Program-made: the position numbers and the translations under genes | Notes under the pieces: generated by a model | What the model was told of the DNA's origin: nothing | The model's input: only the letters and a program-made list of their open reading frames with translations | Database searches by the model: none | NCBI RefSeq assembly: GCF_018390555.1 | Contig: NZ_JAHBGB010000002.1 | Location: 558,001-622,000, forward strand | DNA from: Ancylobacter oerskovii | GTDB lineage: Bacteria > Pseudomonadota > Alphaproteobacteria > Rhizobiales > Xanthobacteraceae | Direction of reading: 5' to 3' | Length of the DNA: 64,000 nucleotides | Shown: one piece after another, positions 48,377 to 60,394 of the stretch | Position numbering within the stretch: the stretch's first letter is position 1 | How the letters are laid out: the number at the start of each line of letters is the position of its first letter

Positions 48377-48886
48377 ATGCGCGGCTTCCCGGCCCTCCAC
48401 CCTGCCATATTGGCGCTGCTCCTCCTCGTCGGCGTTGCCGGCGGCTCGGCGCATGCCCAGGGCGTCGTGCGCTCGGTGCACGGCGAATGGCAGATCCGCT
48501 GCGACACGCCGCCCGGCGCCCAGTCCGAGCAGTGCGTGCTGCTGCAGAGCGTGCAGGCCGACGACCGGCCGAATGTCGGCCTCACCGTCATCGTGCTGAA
48601 GACCGCCGACGGCCAGAGCCGCCTCCTGCGCGTGCTCGCCCCGCTCGGCGTGCTGCTGCCCTCCGGCCTCGGGCTGAAGATCGACAACACCGATGTCGGC
48701 CGCGCCGGCTTCGTGCGCTGCGTGCCCAATGGCTGCGTCGCCGAGGTGGTGCTGGACGACAAGCTCACCCAGCAGCTGCGCAACGGCCAGAACGCCACCT
48801 TCATCGTGTTCCAGACCCCGGAAGAGGGAATCGGCATCCCGCTCAGCCTCAAGGGGTTCGGCGAGGGATACGACGCCCTGCCGTGA
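48377..48886 (+). CDS. Invasion-associated locus B (IalB) family protein
   Basis: A 169-residue exported protein. The signal peptide ends AGGSAHA at about residue 27; the mature part has WQIRCDTPPGAQSEQCVLLQS and RCVPNGCVAEVVLDDKL, typical of IalB/Omp17-like periplasmic proteins, with paired cysteines. The name comes from Bartonella; in free-living relatives the function is unknown. GGAG lies about ten bases before the ATG at 48377. It is followed directly by a HAD hydrolase gene. Confidence 0.9.
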   Translation: MRGFPALHPAILALLLLVGVAGGSAHAQGVVRSVHGEWQIRCDTPPGAQSEQCVLLQSVQADDRPNVGLTVIVLKTADGQSRLLRVLAPLGVLLPSGLGLKIDNTDVGRAGFVRCVPNGCVAEVVLDDKLTQQLRNGQNATFIVFQTPEEGIGIPLSLKGFGEGYDALP

Positions 48887-48897
48887 CGGGCGAGGCG

Positions 48898-49539
48898 ATG
48901 GCTCCCGGCACGCCCGCCCCTCCGGGCCGGCCGCCCGTGCGGCTCGTCATCTTCGACATGGACGACGTGCTGCTGCATTACGACGTGGCCGCGCGCCAGC
49001 AGGCGATCGCCGAGCTGGCCGGCCTCAGCCTGGCGGATGTCGCGCGGCTCATCTGGGAGGACGGCATCGAGGATGCGGCCGATGCCGGGAAGCTCGATGC
49101 CGACGCCTATCTCGCCGCCCTCTCGGCCGCGCTGCGCGTGCCGTTCGGCCGGCCGGAATGGGCGCGCACGCGCGGCCTCGCCATGACGCTGTTCCCGCAG
49201 GTGGTGGATCTGGCGCTGCGCGTGGCCCGGCGCACCCCGATCGCGCTGCTCACCAATAACGGGCACATCATGAAGGAGCATTTCGACCTTCTGGTGCCCG
49301 GCCTGCGCGAGGTGTTCGGCCCGGCCATGCATGTCGCCGCCGAGTTCAACACCAAGAAGCCGGATCCCGACATCTATCGCCGCCTCGCCGCGCTCTACGG
49401 CGCCGCGCCGCAGGAAGCGGTGATGATCGACGACAAGCAGGTGAACATCGACGGCGCCCGCGCCGCCGGCCTCCACGCCCACCGCTTCACCGACGCCGCC
49501 GGGCTGGAGAGGTTTCTCGCCGGACTCTCTCTTATATAG
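48898..49539 (+). CDS. HAD family hydrolase
   Basis: A 213-residue phosphatase-type enzyme. Motif I is FDMDDVLLHYD (nucleophile Asp), motif II LLTNNG, motif III around KKPDPDIYRRL and motif IV MIDDKQVNIDGA; the helical cap lies between I and II, as in HAD-IA enzymes. Substrate is unknown. The start is either ATG 48898 (weak GAGG close by) or GTG 48883, which would overlap the ialB stop as GTGA. Either way it is coupled to ialB. Confidence 0.88.
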   Translation: MAPGTPAPPGRPPVRLVIFDMDDVLLHYDVAARQQAIAELAGLSLADVARLIWEDGIEDAADAGKLDADAYLAALSAALRVPFGRPEWARTRGLAMTLFPQVVDLALRVARRTPIALLTNNGHIMKEHFDLLVPGLREVFGPAMHVAAEFNTKKPDPDIYRRLAALYGAAPQEAVMIDDKQVNIDGARAAGLHAHRFTDAAGLERFLAGLSLI

Positions 49540-49578
49540 AGTGCGTCCCCCCGAGGGACGTCACTCCCGGAGCCGCCG

Positions 49579-50508
49579 ATGCCCGAACTGCCCGAAGTCG
49601 AAACCGTCCGCCGCGGCCTCGCCCCGGTGATGGAGGGCATGCGGCTAGTCGAGGCGGTGGCCCGGCGCCCGGACCTGCGCTGGCCGCTGCCGGAGCGCTT
49701 CGCCGAGCGGCTCGCCGGCCGGCGCGTCGCCGGGCTGGGGCGGCGGGCGAAATATCTGGTCGCCGACCTCGAGGCGGCAGGGCCGCACCCCGCCGAGGCG
49801 CTCGTCATGCATCTCGGCATGTCCGGCTCCTTCCGCATCGAGCTGCCGGAGACGGAGGCGCAGTTGCCCGGCGGCTTCGCCCTCCCCCGCTCCAAGGCGG
49901 CGGCGCATGATCATGTCGAGTTCGGCTTCGAGAGTGGCGCCCGCATCGTCTACAACGACCCGCGCCGCTTCGGGGCCATGCTGCTGGTGCCGCGCAACGA
50001 GCTGGAACAGCATCCGCTGTTCCGCGACCTCGGGCCGGAACCGCTCGGCAATGCCTTCGACGCCGCGACGCTGGCGGCGGCCTGTGCCGGGCGCCGCTCG
50101 CCGATCAAGGCGGTGCTGCTCGACCAGACCGTCGTCGCCGGGCTCGGCAACATCTATGTCTGCGAGGCGCTGCACCGGGCGGGAATCGCCCCGGACCGGC
50201 CGGCGGCCAGCCTCGTCGGCCCCATCGGACCGCCGGACGAGGAAATCGTTCCCACGCGACACCCCACCGGACCGGTCGAACGGCTCGTCGCGACGATCCG
50301 CGAGGTGCTGGAGGAGGCGATCCGCGCCGGCGGCTCGACCCTGCGCGACCATGCGCAGGTCGACGGCACGCTCGGCTATTTCCAGCACACCTTCCGCGCC
50401 TATGGCCGCGCCGGAGAGCCTTGCCTCACGCCGGGCTGCGGCGGCGCGATCGAGCGGTTGGTCCAGGCCGGGCGCTCCACCTTCCATTGCAGGGAATGCC
50501 AGAAATAG
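49579..50508 (+). CDS. mutM: Formamidopyrimidine-DNA glycosylase (Fpg)
   Basis: A 309-residue repair enzyme that removes 8-oxoguanine and nicks the DNA. The mature N-terminus is [13 protein letters not shown] with the catalytic proline and Glu; the lysine is in [10 protein letters not shown], and [10 protein letters not shown] and [16 protein letters not shown] are typical. The C-terminal zinc finger has [13 protein letters not shown] and FHCRECQK. All functional elements are present. It precedes the enoyl-CoA hydratase gene by 13 bases. Confidence 0.97.
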   Translation: MPELPEVETVRRGLAPVMEGMRLVEAVARRPDLRWPLPERFAERLAGRRVAGLGRRAKYLVADLEAAGPHPAEALVMHLGMSGSFRIELPETEAQLPGGFALPRSKAAAHDHVEFGFESGARIVYNDPRRFGAMLLVPRNELEQHPLFRDLGPEPLGNAFDAATLAAACAGRRSPIKAVLLDQTVVAGLGNIYVCEALHRAGIAPDRPAASLVGPIGPPDEEIVPTRHPTGPVERLVATIREVLEEAIRAGGSTLRDHAQVDGTLGYFQHTFRAYGRAGEPCLTPGCGGAIERLVQAGRSTFHCRECQK

Positions 50509-50521
50509 GGACGACGAGCCA

Positions 50522-51295
50522 ATGGGTTACGAGAACATCCTGGTCGAGACCAACGGGCGCGTCGGCGTCATCACCCTCCATCGCCCCAAGGCGCTGAACG
50601 CGCTCAATTCGGCATTGATCGCCGAGCTGAACCGGGCGCTGGACGGTTTCGAGACCGATGCCGGCATCAGCACGGTCATTCTCACCGGCTCGGAACGCGC
50701 CTTCGCCGCCGGCGCGGATATCAAGGAAATGCAAGGACTTGGCTTTCCCGGCACCTATTCCGACGATTTCATCACCTCCTGGGAACGACTGTCGCGCTTC
50801 CGCAAGCCGGCGATTGCCGCGGTAGCGGGATACGCTTTGGGCGGCGGCTGCGAGCTCGCCATGATGTGCGACATCCTGCTCGCCGCCGACAATGCCCGCT
50901 TCGGCCAGCCGGAGATCCAGCTCGGCATCATCCCCGGCGCCGGCGGCTCGCAGCGCCTCACCCGCGCGGTCGGCAAGGCGAAGGCGATGGAAATGTGCCT
51001 GACAGGACGGACACTTACCGCCAGCGAAGCCGATATGTACGGCCTCGTCTCGCGGGTGGTCCCGCTGGCGGACCTGCCGGCCGAGGCGATGAAGGTCGCC
51101 GAGACCATCGCCAATCTTTCCCTGCCCTCGGTGATGATGGCGAAGGAGAGTGTCAACCGGGCCTTCGAGACGACGCTCAGCGAGGGCATCCGATTCGAGC
51201 GCCGGCTGTTCCAGGCCCTGTTCGCCACGCTCGACCAGAAGGAAGGCATGGGCGCCTTCGCCGAGAAGCGCAGCCCGAACTTTAACAACCGGTGA
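50522..51295 (+). CDS. Enoyl-CoA hydratase
   Basis: A 257-residue crotonase-fold enzyme that hydrates trans-2-enoyl-CoA in fatty-acid oxidation. The oxyanion-hole segments are [11 protein letters not shown] and [19 protein letters not shown]; both catalytic glutamates are present (CELAM and [15 protein letters not shown]). AGGGA precedes the ATG. The mutM - hydratase - rpsT - dnaA order is typical of Hyphomicrobiales. Confidence 0.95.
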   Translation: MGYENILVETNGRVGVITLHRPKALNALNSALIAELNRALDGFETDAGISTVILTGSERAFAAGADIKEMQGLGFPGTYSDDFITSWERLSRFRKPAIAAVAGYALGGGCELAMMCDILLAADNARFGQPEIQLGIIPGAGGSQRLTRAVGKAKAMEMCLTGRTLTASEADMYGLVSRVVPLADLPAEAMKVAETIANLSLPSVMMAKESVNRAFETTLSEGIRFERRLFQALFATLDQKEGMGAFAEKRSPNFNNR

Positions 51296-51311
51296 AGAGC
51301 CCCCGCCGCTA

Positions 51312-51340
51312 TTGACGCCGCGGCGCCCCCCGACTATAAG
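51312..51340 (+). promoter_or_regulatory. Housekeeping promoter of rpsT
   Basis: TTGACG (51312-51317) and TATAAG (51335-51340) are exactly 17 bases apart. The predicted start is near 51347, giving a leader of about 100 bases before rpsT. Confidence 0.75.
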
Positions 51341-51448
51341 CCCGCCACTCACGCGGGCCCTCCCATGGAGCGCCCGCTTCCCTTTTGTCACACGACATTC
51401 CTGCCGGCACGGCTTGCGCTGAACCGGCGAGATCGAAGAGGACGGCCG

Positions 51449-51715
51449 ATGGCCAATACGCCCTCCGCCAAGAAGGCGGCTCGCAAGATTGCGCGTCGTA
51501 CCGAGGTCAATGCGAGCCGTCGCTCGCGCATGCGCACCTTCGTCCGCAAGGTCGAGGAAGCTCTGGCGGCCGGCGACGGCGCCGCTGCCGCGGTGGCCCT
51601 GAAGGCCGCCGAGCCGGAGATCATGCGCGCGGCGCAGAAGGGTGTCCTCCACAAGAGCACCGCTTCGCGCAAGGTGTCGCGCCTGACCCTGCGTCTGGCC
51701 AAGCTCAGCGCCTGA
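51449..51715 (+). CDS. rpsT: 30S ribosomal protein S20
   Basis: An 88-residue basic protein that binds 16S rRNA early in assembly. [21 protein letters not shown] and [20 protein letters not shown] are family signatures. GAAGAGG lies just before the ATG at 51449. It has its own promoter and terminator. Confidence 0.98.
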   Translation: MANTPSAKKAARKIARRTEVNASRRSRMRTFVRKVEEALAAGDGAAAAVALKAAEPEIMRAAQKGVLHKSTASRKVSRLTLRLAKLSA

Positions 51716-51747
51716 TCGCACCGATACGCGCCTATCCGCACAAGAAC

Positions 51748-51776
51748 AGAAAGCCCGGCTCCGTGCCGGGCTTTCT
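51748..51776 (+). terminator. Rho-independent terminator of rpsT
   Basis: AGAAAGCCCGGC and GCCGGGCTTTCT form a perfect 12-base stem with a five-base loop, 32 bases after the rpsT stop, ending in TTTCT. Confidence 0.88.
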
Positions 51777-51879
51777 GCGTTGGCGCGACCGCCGGCCCGC
51801 CCGCCTCGGCGCGGCAGGCGATCCGTCACATCAACGACACAGATGGAAACGGAGCGCGACCGCGCCACATTCCAGCCTT

Positions 51880-52146
51880 GACTCCGATCCCGGCCTAACG
51901 CAGCGCAAGCTCTGTCGCAAGCGCCGGAAACCGTTAACGGGCGCACAAATATTCGGGTGATAAATCAACAGCTTGAATGCCACGCTCCGCACACCGCCGA
52001 GAATCGCCTCCGCCGGGCCGGCTCCATCGGGCGCGATCAAAAAAAACCTGCTCCGGCCCGATTCGCGCCGCCTTCCTGAATCTTCCAGAGGAGTCAGAGA
52101 TTTGCCGACTAGCAGTCGGACGCGGTCGGTGCCGGCGAACCGAATC
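51880..52146. promoter_or_regulatory. GANTC cluster (CcrM sites) upstream of dnaA
   Basis: Six GANTC sites lie at 51880, 52001, 52060, 52078, 52091 and 52142, five of them within 146 bases, several times more than expected at this base composition. GANTC is the CcrM methylation site that links dnaA transcription to the cell cycle in alphaproteobacteria. The region is part of the 1059-base gap between rpsT and dnaA. Confidence 0.5.
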
Positions 52147-52290
52147 GACCACCCGCGACGGCATCGGGACGGCCAAGAGCGTTGCGCGAGAGAGCCCCCC
52201 TGTGTATGGTCTCTTCATCCGGCGAGGCTGGATATCTCAGCGAAAAGTTGAGTTTTTGAACTACTCATTGCACGTGAGGAGGAGGATGAT

Positions 52291-52404
52291 ATGTCACCCA
52301 TAATATCCACCTGCTTCACGTATATAGAGTACGCCGGAACCGACGGAGGCTATTGTCGCATGACTTCGACCTTCCGTCGGAATTCTAGTAGCGTTGGTAT
52401 ATAG
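52291..52404 (+). CDS. Possible 37-residue leader peptide upstream of dnaA
   Basis: An ATG directly after GAGGAGGAGGATGAT opens a 37-codon frame (MSPIISTCFTYIEYAGTDGG... ending SSSVGI). The ribosome site is among the strongest in the window, yet the peptide has no recognisable homology. The frame contains an eight-base inverted repeat (CCGACGGA at 52340, TCCGTCGG at 52373) that could fold in mRNA. Local G+C is near 50% against about 70% around it. It may be a leader peptide controlling dnaA, a relic or chance. Confidence 0.3.
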   Translation: MSPIISTCFTYIEYAGTDGGYCRMTSTFRRNSSSVGI

Positions 52405-52774
52405 CGTCACCTGAAACAAATAAACGTCAACAGGGACGGCAATGCACTTGCCGCGAAGGGGCTCTTATGTTCACGCGAATGGGCGCGTTTGATATGACGC
52501 GCACAGGATCTGCCGGCCGCGCCAGTCGGCCTCGGGGAATGTCCAACGGCCACGATCTGCCGAACGACCCTCTGGCATCCTGTTCATTCGCCCTGCCCCC
52601 CTGTTCCGGGCCGCCGGCCTGATCCGGTGACGCCGCCGCCCTGACGGCCGCGTATCATCCGACCTGTCATCGTCACCGTCGCGCTCGTCGCGCGTCCGCG
52701 CATCGTCTTGATGCAGGCGGGACGCGCCGCCGGCCGGTGCCTCCAATAACCCGCCAAAAAGCAGCGGAGCCTTC

Positions 52775-54277
52775 ATGTTCAAAGCCAGCATCGCCGAGAC
52801 GACGATTTCCGATTCCCTCTCCGCCCGCCGGGGTGACGAAGCGGAGGCCGACGGCTTCGATGGAGACCCCCGCAGCCTGTGGGACCGGGTCCGCCGCCGC
52901 CTGCGCGCGGAGATCGGGGAAGAGGTCTATCTCAGCTGGTTCGCGCGTGTGGAGCTCGACGGCATTTTCAGCGAGACCGTGCGGCTTTCGGTGCCGACGC
53001 GCTTCCTGAAGAACTGGATCCAGCAGCACTATATCGATCGCCTCACCAGCCTGTGGCGTGAGGAGATTTCCGGCTCGCGCGTCGAGCTGTCGGTGCGCAC
53101 CGCCGTCCTGCGCGGCCCCGGCCAGACCCCGATGATCGTCCGCAGCGAGCCTTCCGTCTCGCCGCGCCAGCCCGCCGAGGCCAAGCCGGCGGCGACCGTG
53201 ACGCTCGCCGCTCCGGTCTCGACGCCCGACCTCGGCACCGGCTCGCCGCTCGATGCCCGGCTGACCTTCGGCACCTATCGGCTCGGCAGCTCGAACCGGC
53301 TCGCCCACGCCGCCGCGCTGAAGGTCGCACAGGCCCCCGCCGGCGGGCCCGCGGTGTTCAACCCGCTTTATCTCCATGCCGCCGTCGGCCTCGGCAAGAC
53401 GCATCTGCTGCAGGCCATCGTGGCCGCCGGCGCCGAGCGCGGCCGCCGGGTCGTCTATCTCACCGCGGAACGCTTCATGTACGGCTTCATCGCCGCGCTG
53501 AAGAGCCAGTCTGCTCTTGCCTTCAAGGAGCAGGTCCGCGAGATCGACACGCTGGTGATCGACGACCTGCAATTCCTGCAGGGCAAGAGCGTGCAGCAGG
53601 AATTCTGTCACACCCTCAATTCCCTGATGGATTCCGGCCGGCAGATCGTCATCGCCGCCGACCGGCCGCCGTCCGAGCTCGACGCGCTGGAGGAGCGGGT
53701 GCGCTCGCGCCTCGCCGGCGGCCTCGTGGTGGAGATCGACCCGCTCGACGAGGATCTGCGGCTGGAGATCCTGGCGTCCCGCGTCGCCGCCCTGGCCCAG
53801 CAGCATCCGGGCTTCAGCGTGCCGCAGGACGTGCTGCAGTTCATCGCCCGCAATTGCGGCCAGAACGGCCGCGATCTCGACGGCGCGCTGAACCGCCTGC
53901 TGGCGCATAACCAGCTGACCTCCCGCGCCATCACGCTGGAAATGGCGGAAGAGGCGGTGCGCGACCTCGTGCGCTCCTCCGAGCCGAAGCGGGTACGGGT
54001 CGACGACATCCTGCGCGTGGTCGCCAAGCACTACAACGTCACCCGCGCCGACATCCTCTCGCAGCGCCGCACCGCCAATGTGGTGAAGCCGCGCCAGATC
54101 GCGATGTATCTCGCCAAGATGCTGACCTTGCGCTCTCTGCCGGAGATCGGCCGGCGCTTCGGTGGGCGCGACCACACCACCGTGCTGCATGCGGTGCGCA
54201 AGATCGAAGGGCTGGTCGGCAGCGACAGCGCGCTCGCCAGCGAGGTCGAGACGCTGAAGCGGCTGGTCAGCGAATAA
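52775..54277 (+). CDS. dnaA: Chromosomal replication initiator protein DnaA
   Basis: A 500-residue AAA+ initiator. Domain I (about 30-120) has [22 protein letters not shown]; domain II is a variable linker; domain III holds Walker [14 protein letters not shown], Walker [12 protein letters not shown] and the ERVRSRL sensor region; domain IV ends with the DNA-binding signature [15 protein letters not shown]. It opens the origin and also regulates transcription. It is followed by dnaN (204-base gap) and recF. Confidence 0.98.
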   Translation: MFKASIAETTISDSLSARRGDEAEADGFDGDPRSLWDRVRRRLRAEIGEEVYLSWFARVELDGIFSETVRLSVPTRFLKNWIQQHYIDRLTSLWREEISGSRVELSVRTAVLRGPGQTPMIVRSEPSVSPRQPAEAKPAATVTLAAPVSTPDLGTGSPLDARLTFGTYRLGSSNRLAHAAALKVAQAPAGGPAVFNPLYLHAAVGLGKTHLLQAIVAAGAERGRRVVYLTAERFMYGFIAALKSQSALAFKEQVREIDTLVIDDLQFLQGKSVQQEFCHTLNSLMDSGRQIVIAADRPPSELDALEERVRSRLAGGLVVEIDPLDEDLRLEILASRVAALAQQHPGFSVPQDVLQFIARNCGQNGRDLDGALNRLLAHNQLTSRAITLEMAEEAVRDLVRSSEPKRVRVDDILRVVAKHYNVTRADILSQRRTANVVKPRQIAMYLAKMLTLRSLPEIGRRFGGRDHTTVLHAVRKIEGLVGSDSALASEVETLKRLVSE

Positions 54278-54298
54278 TCGGCCGCCGGGAGCGCTCGC

Positions 54299-54307
54299 TT
54301 ATCCCCA
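54299..54307 (+). promoter_or_regulatory. DnaA-box-like sequence between dnaA and dnaN
   Basis: TTATCCCCA differs by one base from the DnaA box TTATCCACA. A single near-match does not make an origin, but it could serve autoregulation or dnaN control. Confidence 0.3.
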
Positions 54308-54481
54308 CGAAATCGCCGCACTGCGGCATGGTGGGCTTGTATTGCCGGAGGTCTGGCGGCAATGTCGTCAGCCCGGCGGCGCGCCTGCGCCGCTCGCCGG
54401 GGCGCGATGTGAGGCAGCGCCCGCTTCATTCCGCGCCCTGGGAAGTCCCTCCCCTTTCCGAAAGCCACGGGTGTCGCGGCC

Positions 54482-55600
54482 ATGAAGGTCACCGTCGAGC
54501 GGGCCGAGCTCCTCAAGTCTCTCGCCCATGTCCACCGGGTCGTCGAGCGGCGCAATACCATTCCGATCCTGGCGAACGTGCTGATGCGCACCGATGCGCG
54601 CGGCCTTGCCCTGCGCGCCACCGACCTCGACATCGAGGTGGTGGAGACCATTCCCGCCGAGGTCGGCCAGGAAGGCGCCACCACGGTTCCCGCCCACACC
54701 ATCTACGAGATCGTGCGCAAGCTGCCCGAGGGCGCGCAGGTGCAGATCGAGACCTCCGGCGATCGCGGCACGCTCACCGTGCGGGCCGGCCGCTCGCGCT
54801 TCCAGCTGCAGACGCTGCCGGAGACCGAGTTCCCGGACCTCGCCGCCGGCGAGATGAGCCATCGCTTCACCCTGTCGGCCGGCGAGCTCAAGCGCCTCGT
54901 CGACAAGACGCAGTTCGCCATCTCGACCGAAGAGACCCGCTATTATCTGAACGGCATCTATTTCCACGTCGCCGATGCCGGCGGCACCCCGGTGCTGCGC
55001 GCGGTCGCCACCGATGGCCATCGCCTCGCCCAGGCCCAGACCGAAGCTCCGGCCGGTGCTGCGGGCATGCCCGGCATCATCGTGCCGCGCAAGGCCGTGG
55101 CCGAGATCCAGCGCCTCGCCGAGAATGGCGATGCGGAAGTCACCTTCGAGCTGTCCACCGCCAAGATCCGCGTCTCGCTCGACCGGGTGGTGCTGACCTC
55201 GAAGCTGATCGACGGTACCTTCCCGGACTATGGCCGGGTCATCCCACTCAACAACGACAAGACGCTGGTGGTCGAGAAGGCGGATTTCGCCGCCGCGGTC
55301 GACCGCGTCTCCACGGTGGCCAGCGAGCGCGGCCGGGCGGTGAAACTCTCCATCGCCGACGGCAAGCTCACCCTTTCGGTCACCAACCCGGATTCCGGCA
55401 GCGCCACCGAGGAGATCGAGGTCGAGTACGCGGCCGAAGCGATCGACATCGGCTTCAACAGCCGGTACCTCCTCGACATTACCGGCCAGATCGAAGGCAC
55501 TACGGCGGAGCTGAAATTCGCCGATCCCGGCTCGCCGACGCTGGTCCAGGATCCCGAGCGGCGCGGCGCGCTTTATGTGCTGATGCCGATGCGCGTGTGA
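54482..55600 (+). CDS. dnaN: DNA polymerase III subunit beta (sliding clamp)
   Basis: A 372-residue clamp subunit that tethers the replicative polymerase to DNA as a dimeric ring. MKVTVERAELLKSLAHVHRVVERRNTIPIL at the start and DPERRGALYVLMPMRV at the end are family signatures; three repeated clamp domains fill the length. It overlaps recF as GTGA. Confidence 0.98.
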   Translation: MKVTVERAELLKSLAHVHRVVERRNTIPILANVLMRTDARGLALRATDLDIEVVETIPAEVGQEGATTVPAHTIYEIVRKLPEGAQVQIETSGDRGTLTVRAGRSRFQLQTLPETEFPDLAAGEMSHRFTLSAGELKRLVDKTQFAISTEETRYYLNGIYFHVADAGGTPVLRAVATDGHRLAQAQTEAPAGAAGMPGIIVPRKAVAEIQRLAENGDAEVTFELSTAKIRVSLDRVVLTSKLIDGTFPDYGRVIPLNNDKTLVVEKADFAAAVDRVSTVASERGRAVKLSIADGKLTLSVTNPDSGSATEEIEVEYAAEAIDIGFNSRYLLDITGQIEGTTAELKFADPGSPTLVQDPERRGALYVLMPMRV

Positions 55601-56754
55601 GCCCGCCCGCCACGCGCATCACCCGCCTGCGCCTGACGCGGTTCCGCAGCTATGAGGTCGCCGAGCTGCGCTCCGAGGCCGATACGCTGGTGCTGATCGG
55701 GCCGAACGGAGCCGGCAAGACCAACGTTCTGGAGGCCGTCTCGCTGCTCGCGCCCGGGCGCGGCTTGCGGCGTGCCGCGCTCGACCAGTTTGCTCACCGC
55801 GAGGACGGCGTGCCGGCGGAAGGCTGGGCGGTCTCGGCGACGCTGGACGGCCCCTATGGCGACGTCACGCTCGGCACCGGGCAGGAGCCGGACCCCAGCG
55901 GGGAGATACGGACGCGGCGCTGCCGCATCGATGGCGCCCCGGTAGGCTCGGCGACCGCCTTTGCCGATTATGTGCGGGTGATCTGGCTGACACCGGAGAT
56001 GGACGGCCTGTTCACCGGACCGCCCTCCGAACGTCGCCGCTTCCTCGATCGGCTGGTGCTCAGCGTCGATGCGGAGCATGGCGCGCGGGTCAATGCGCTG
56101 GAGCGGGCGCTGCGTTCGCGCAACCGCCTGCTGGAGGAGCCGCGCACGGACGCCCGCTATCTCGACGCCGTGGAACAGGAGCTTGCGGCCCTCTCGGTGG
56201 CCGTCGCGGCGGCTCGGCTGGAAACGGTGCGCCGCCTCGATGCCGGCATTGCCGCCGGGCGCGACGAGGCCTCCGCCTTTCCCTGGGCCACGCTGCAGCT
56301 CGACGGCGAGATCGAGCGCGAGCTTGCCCACCTGTCGGCGACCCAGGTGGAGGACGGCTATCGCGGCCTCCTGCGCGACAATCGCCCCCGCGACCGCGCG
56401 GCGGGCCGGACGCTGGAAGGCGCGCACCTGTCCGACCTGATGGTCGGCCATGGCCCGAAGGCGATGCCGGCCTCGCAGGGCTCCACGGGCGAGCAGAAGG
56501 CCCTGCTGATCGGCCTCATCCTTGCCCATGCCCGGCTGGTAGCCGAGATGGCCGGCATGAGCCCGGTGATGCTGCTCGACGACGTCGTCGCCTATCTCGA
56601 CCCCGGCCGCCGCGAGGCGTTGTTCGCCACGCTCAGGACACTCGGCGGCCAGGTATGGATGACCGGTGCCGACCCCGCCGCGTTCGCGGCCCTGCCGCCG
56701 GAAGCCATGCGGTTTTCGGTCAGCCCCGGCCATGTGCATCCGGCCCCGGCATGA
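55597..56754 (+). CDS. recF: DNA replication and repair protein RecF (GTG start)
   Basis: A 385-residue SMC-like ATPase that helps load RecA at gaps. Walker A is LIGPNGAGKTNVLEAV, the signature is QGSTGEQKALLIGLIL and Walker B VMLLDDVVAYLD. The GTG start overlaps the dnaN stop by four bases, and no ATG fits, so translation is coupled to dnaN. Confidence 0.96.
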   Translation: MSPPATRITRLRLTRFRSYEVAELRSEADTLVLIGPNGAGKTNVLEAVSLLAPGRGLRRAALDQFAHREDGVPAEGWAVSATLDGPYGDVTLGTGQEPDPSGEIRTRRCRIDGAPVGSATAFADYVRVIWLTPEMDGLFTGPPSERRRFLDRLVLSVDAEHGARVNALERALRSRNRLLEEPRTDARYLDAVEQELAALSVAVAAARLETVRRLDAGIAAGRDEASAFPWATLQLDGEIERELAHLSATQVEDGYRGLLRDNRPRDRAAGRTLEGAHLSDLMVGHGPKAMPASQGSTGEQKALLIGLILAHARLVAEMAGMSPVMLLDDVVAYLDPGRREALFATLRTLGGQVWMTGADPAAFAALPPEAMRFSVSPGHVHPAPA

Positions 56755-56774
56755 GGCGTCCAACACGTTGAGCT

Positions 56775-56791
56775 GATTAAACTATTTAATC
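56775..56791. promoter_or_regulatory. 17-base AT-rich palindrome between recF and the LysE gene
   Basis: GATTAAA-CTA-TTTAATC is a perfect dyad in the 73-base gap before the LysE-type gene. It is followed by CTTGAC, a possible -35. It looks like an operator for the exporter; the regulator is unknown. Confidence 0.45.
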
Positions 56792-56827
56792 CCTTGACCT
56801 TTCGCGCGCACGCGCGCACGAAGAGCC

Positions 56828-57442
56828 ATGGATTTATTGGGACTGTTCGTCTTCGCTGCCGCCCTTGCGCTGGCCGCTGCCTCGCCGGGCCCCAGCGTGA
56901 TCGCCCTGGTGGCGCGGACATTGGCCTATGGCCGTCAGGGCGTGGCCCCTCTGGTTGTCGGCATCATTCTCGGCGACATGGTGTGGCTGGCGGCGGCGGC
57001 ATTGGGCCTGGCCGCCCTGGCGGCCGCCCTCGGCTCGCTGTTCGTGCTGGTACGGCTGGCGGCGGCGCTCTACCTGCTGTTCCTCGCCTGGAAGCTGTGG
57101 ACGGCGCCAGCCCATGCCATCGCCGCAACGCCCCCCAAGCCGACCGGCTCGCGCGTCGGCCTGTTCTTCACCGGGCTCGGCATGACGCTCGGCAACCCCA
57201 AGGCCATGGCCTTCTACCTGGCGCTGCTGCCGACGCTGATCGATCTCAATCGACTGACATTGCTGGCCTTTTCCGAGATGTGCGCGATCATCGCGCTGGT
57301 GCTGGCGCTGGTGTTCGGCACCTATGTCGGGCTCGCCCAGCGGGCGCGTGGCATGGTGGCGAGCCGCCGGGCGATCCAGCTGATCAACCGCGCCTGCGGC
57401 ACGGCCATGGCCGGCGCCGCGGTGATGGTGGCCACGAAATAG
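56828..57442 (+). CDS. LysE/RhtB family translocator
   Basis: A 204-residue membrane exporter with about six helices. The signature SPGPSVIALVARTLAYGRQGV at residues 19-39 and GLGMTLGNPKAMAFYLALLP near 120 place it in the LysE superfamily, which exports amino acids or related compounds. It separates recF from gyrB, so it is an addition to the usual order. It probably has its own control (palindrome upstream). Substrate is unknown. Confidence 0.9.
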   Translation: MDLLGLFVFAAALALAAASPGPSVIALVARTLAYGRQGVAPLVVGIILGDMVWLAAAALGLAALAAALGSLFVLVRLAAALYLLFLAWKLWTAPAHAIAATPPKPTGSRVGLFFTGLGMTLGNPKAMAFYLALLPTLIDLNRLTLLAFSEMCAIIALVLALVFGTYVGLAQRARGMVASRRAIQLINRACGTAMAGAAVMVATK

Positions 57443-59929
<2,487 letters not shown>

Positions 59930-60066
59930 TCTTCATGCGGGGACCGCAAGTCCTCGCAGGCCTCTCCCGGCTCGCCGTCCGTCGTCTCGGCCCGAAATCC
60001 GTGCCCGGGAAAATGTTCGGCTACATCCTGCAAGATGAGCCCCGTCCGGTGCCACAGGCGCCGGGC

Positions 60067-60250
60067 GTCCGGTGAGGTGTAGCATGCGGCCGGTTTCCGG
60101 CCGTTCGGGCCGGAAAGACCGATGCTGCCGCTTCCGCCCTCGCGTAGGATGGGATGAAGGATGCGGCCGATCGCGGGCCGGTCGGTACGAAAGCGCGACG
60201 CCCGCTTCCCCGCCGCGTCGTGTCCGGTGAGGTGTATGGTGCGGCCGATG
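60067..60250. repeat. Direct repeat and hairpin after gyrB
   Basis: A 28-base unit GTCCGGTGAGGTGTA followed by GCGGCCG occurs at 60067-60094 and 60222-60250, with few mismatches. Directly after the first copy, TTTCCGGCC and GGCCGGAAA (60094-60116) form a perfect nine-base hairpin that may terminate gyrB. The 465-base gap 59930-60394 has no convincing gene; an open frame on the minus strand has no family resemblance or ribosome site. Confidence 0.5.
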
Positions 60251-60394
60251 CCGTCGGTCAGGCCGATCCGCCCCTCCCCTCGGCCGAGCGACGGCCGGAG
60301 GCCCGCTGGCGCGATTGTGAGAGAAGGGGCGGTCGCCTTCCCTGCCATTCGCGACTTACCCTTGCGTCAGGCTTGTTTGCGACAGGAGGCCTCC

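Noticed and set aside
51716..52774. The chromosomal origin oriC
   Set aside because: I looked for DnaA boxes (TTATCCACA) and saw no cluster. In many alphaproteobacteria the origin is not next to dnaA. The region is described as a regulatory gap instead.
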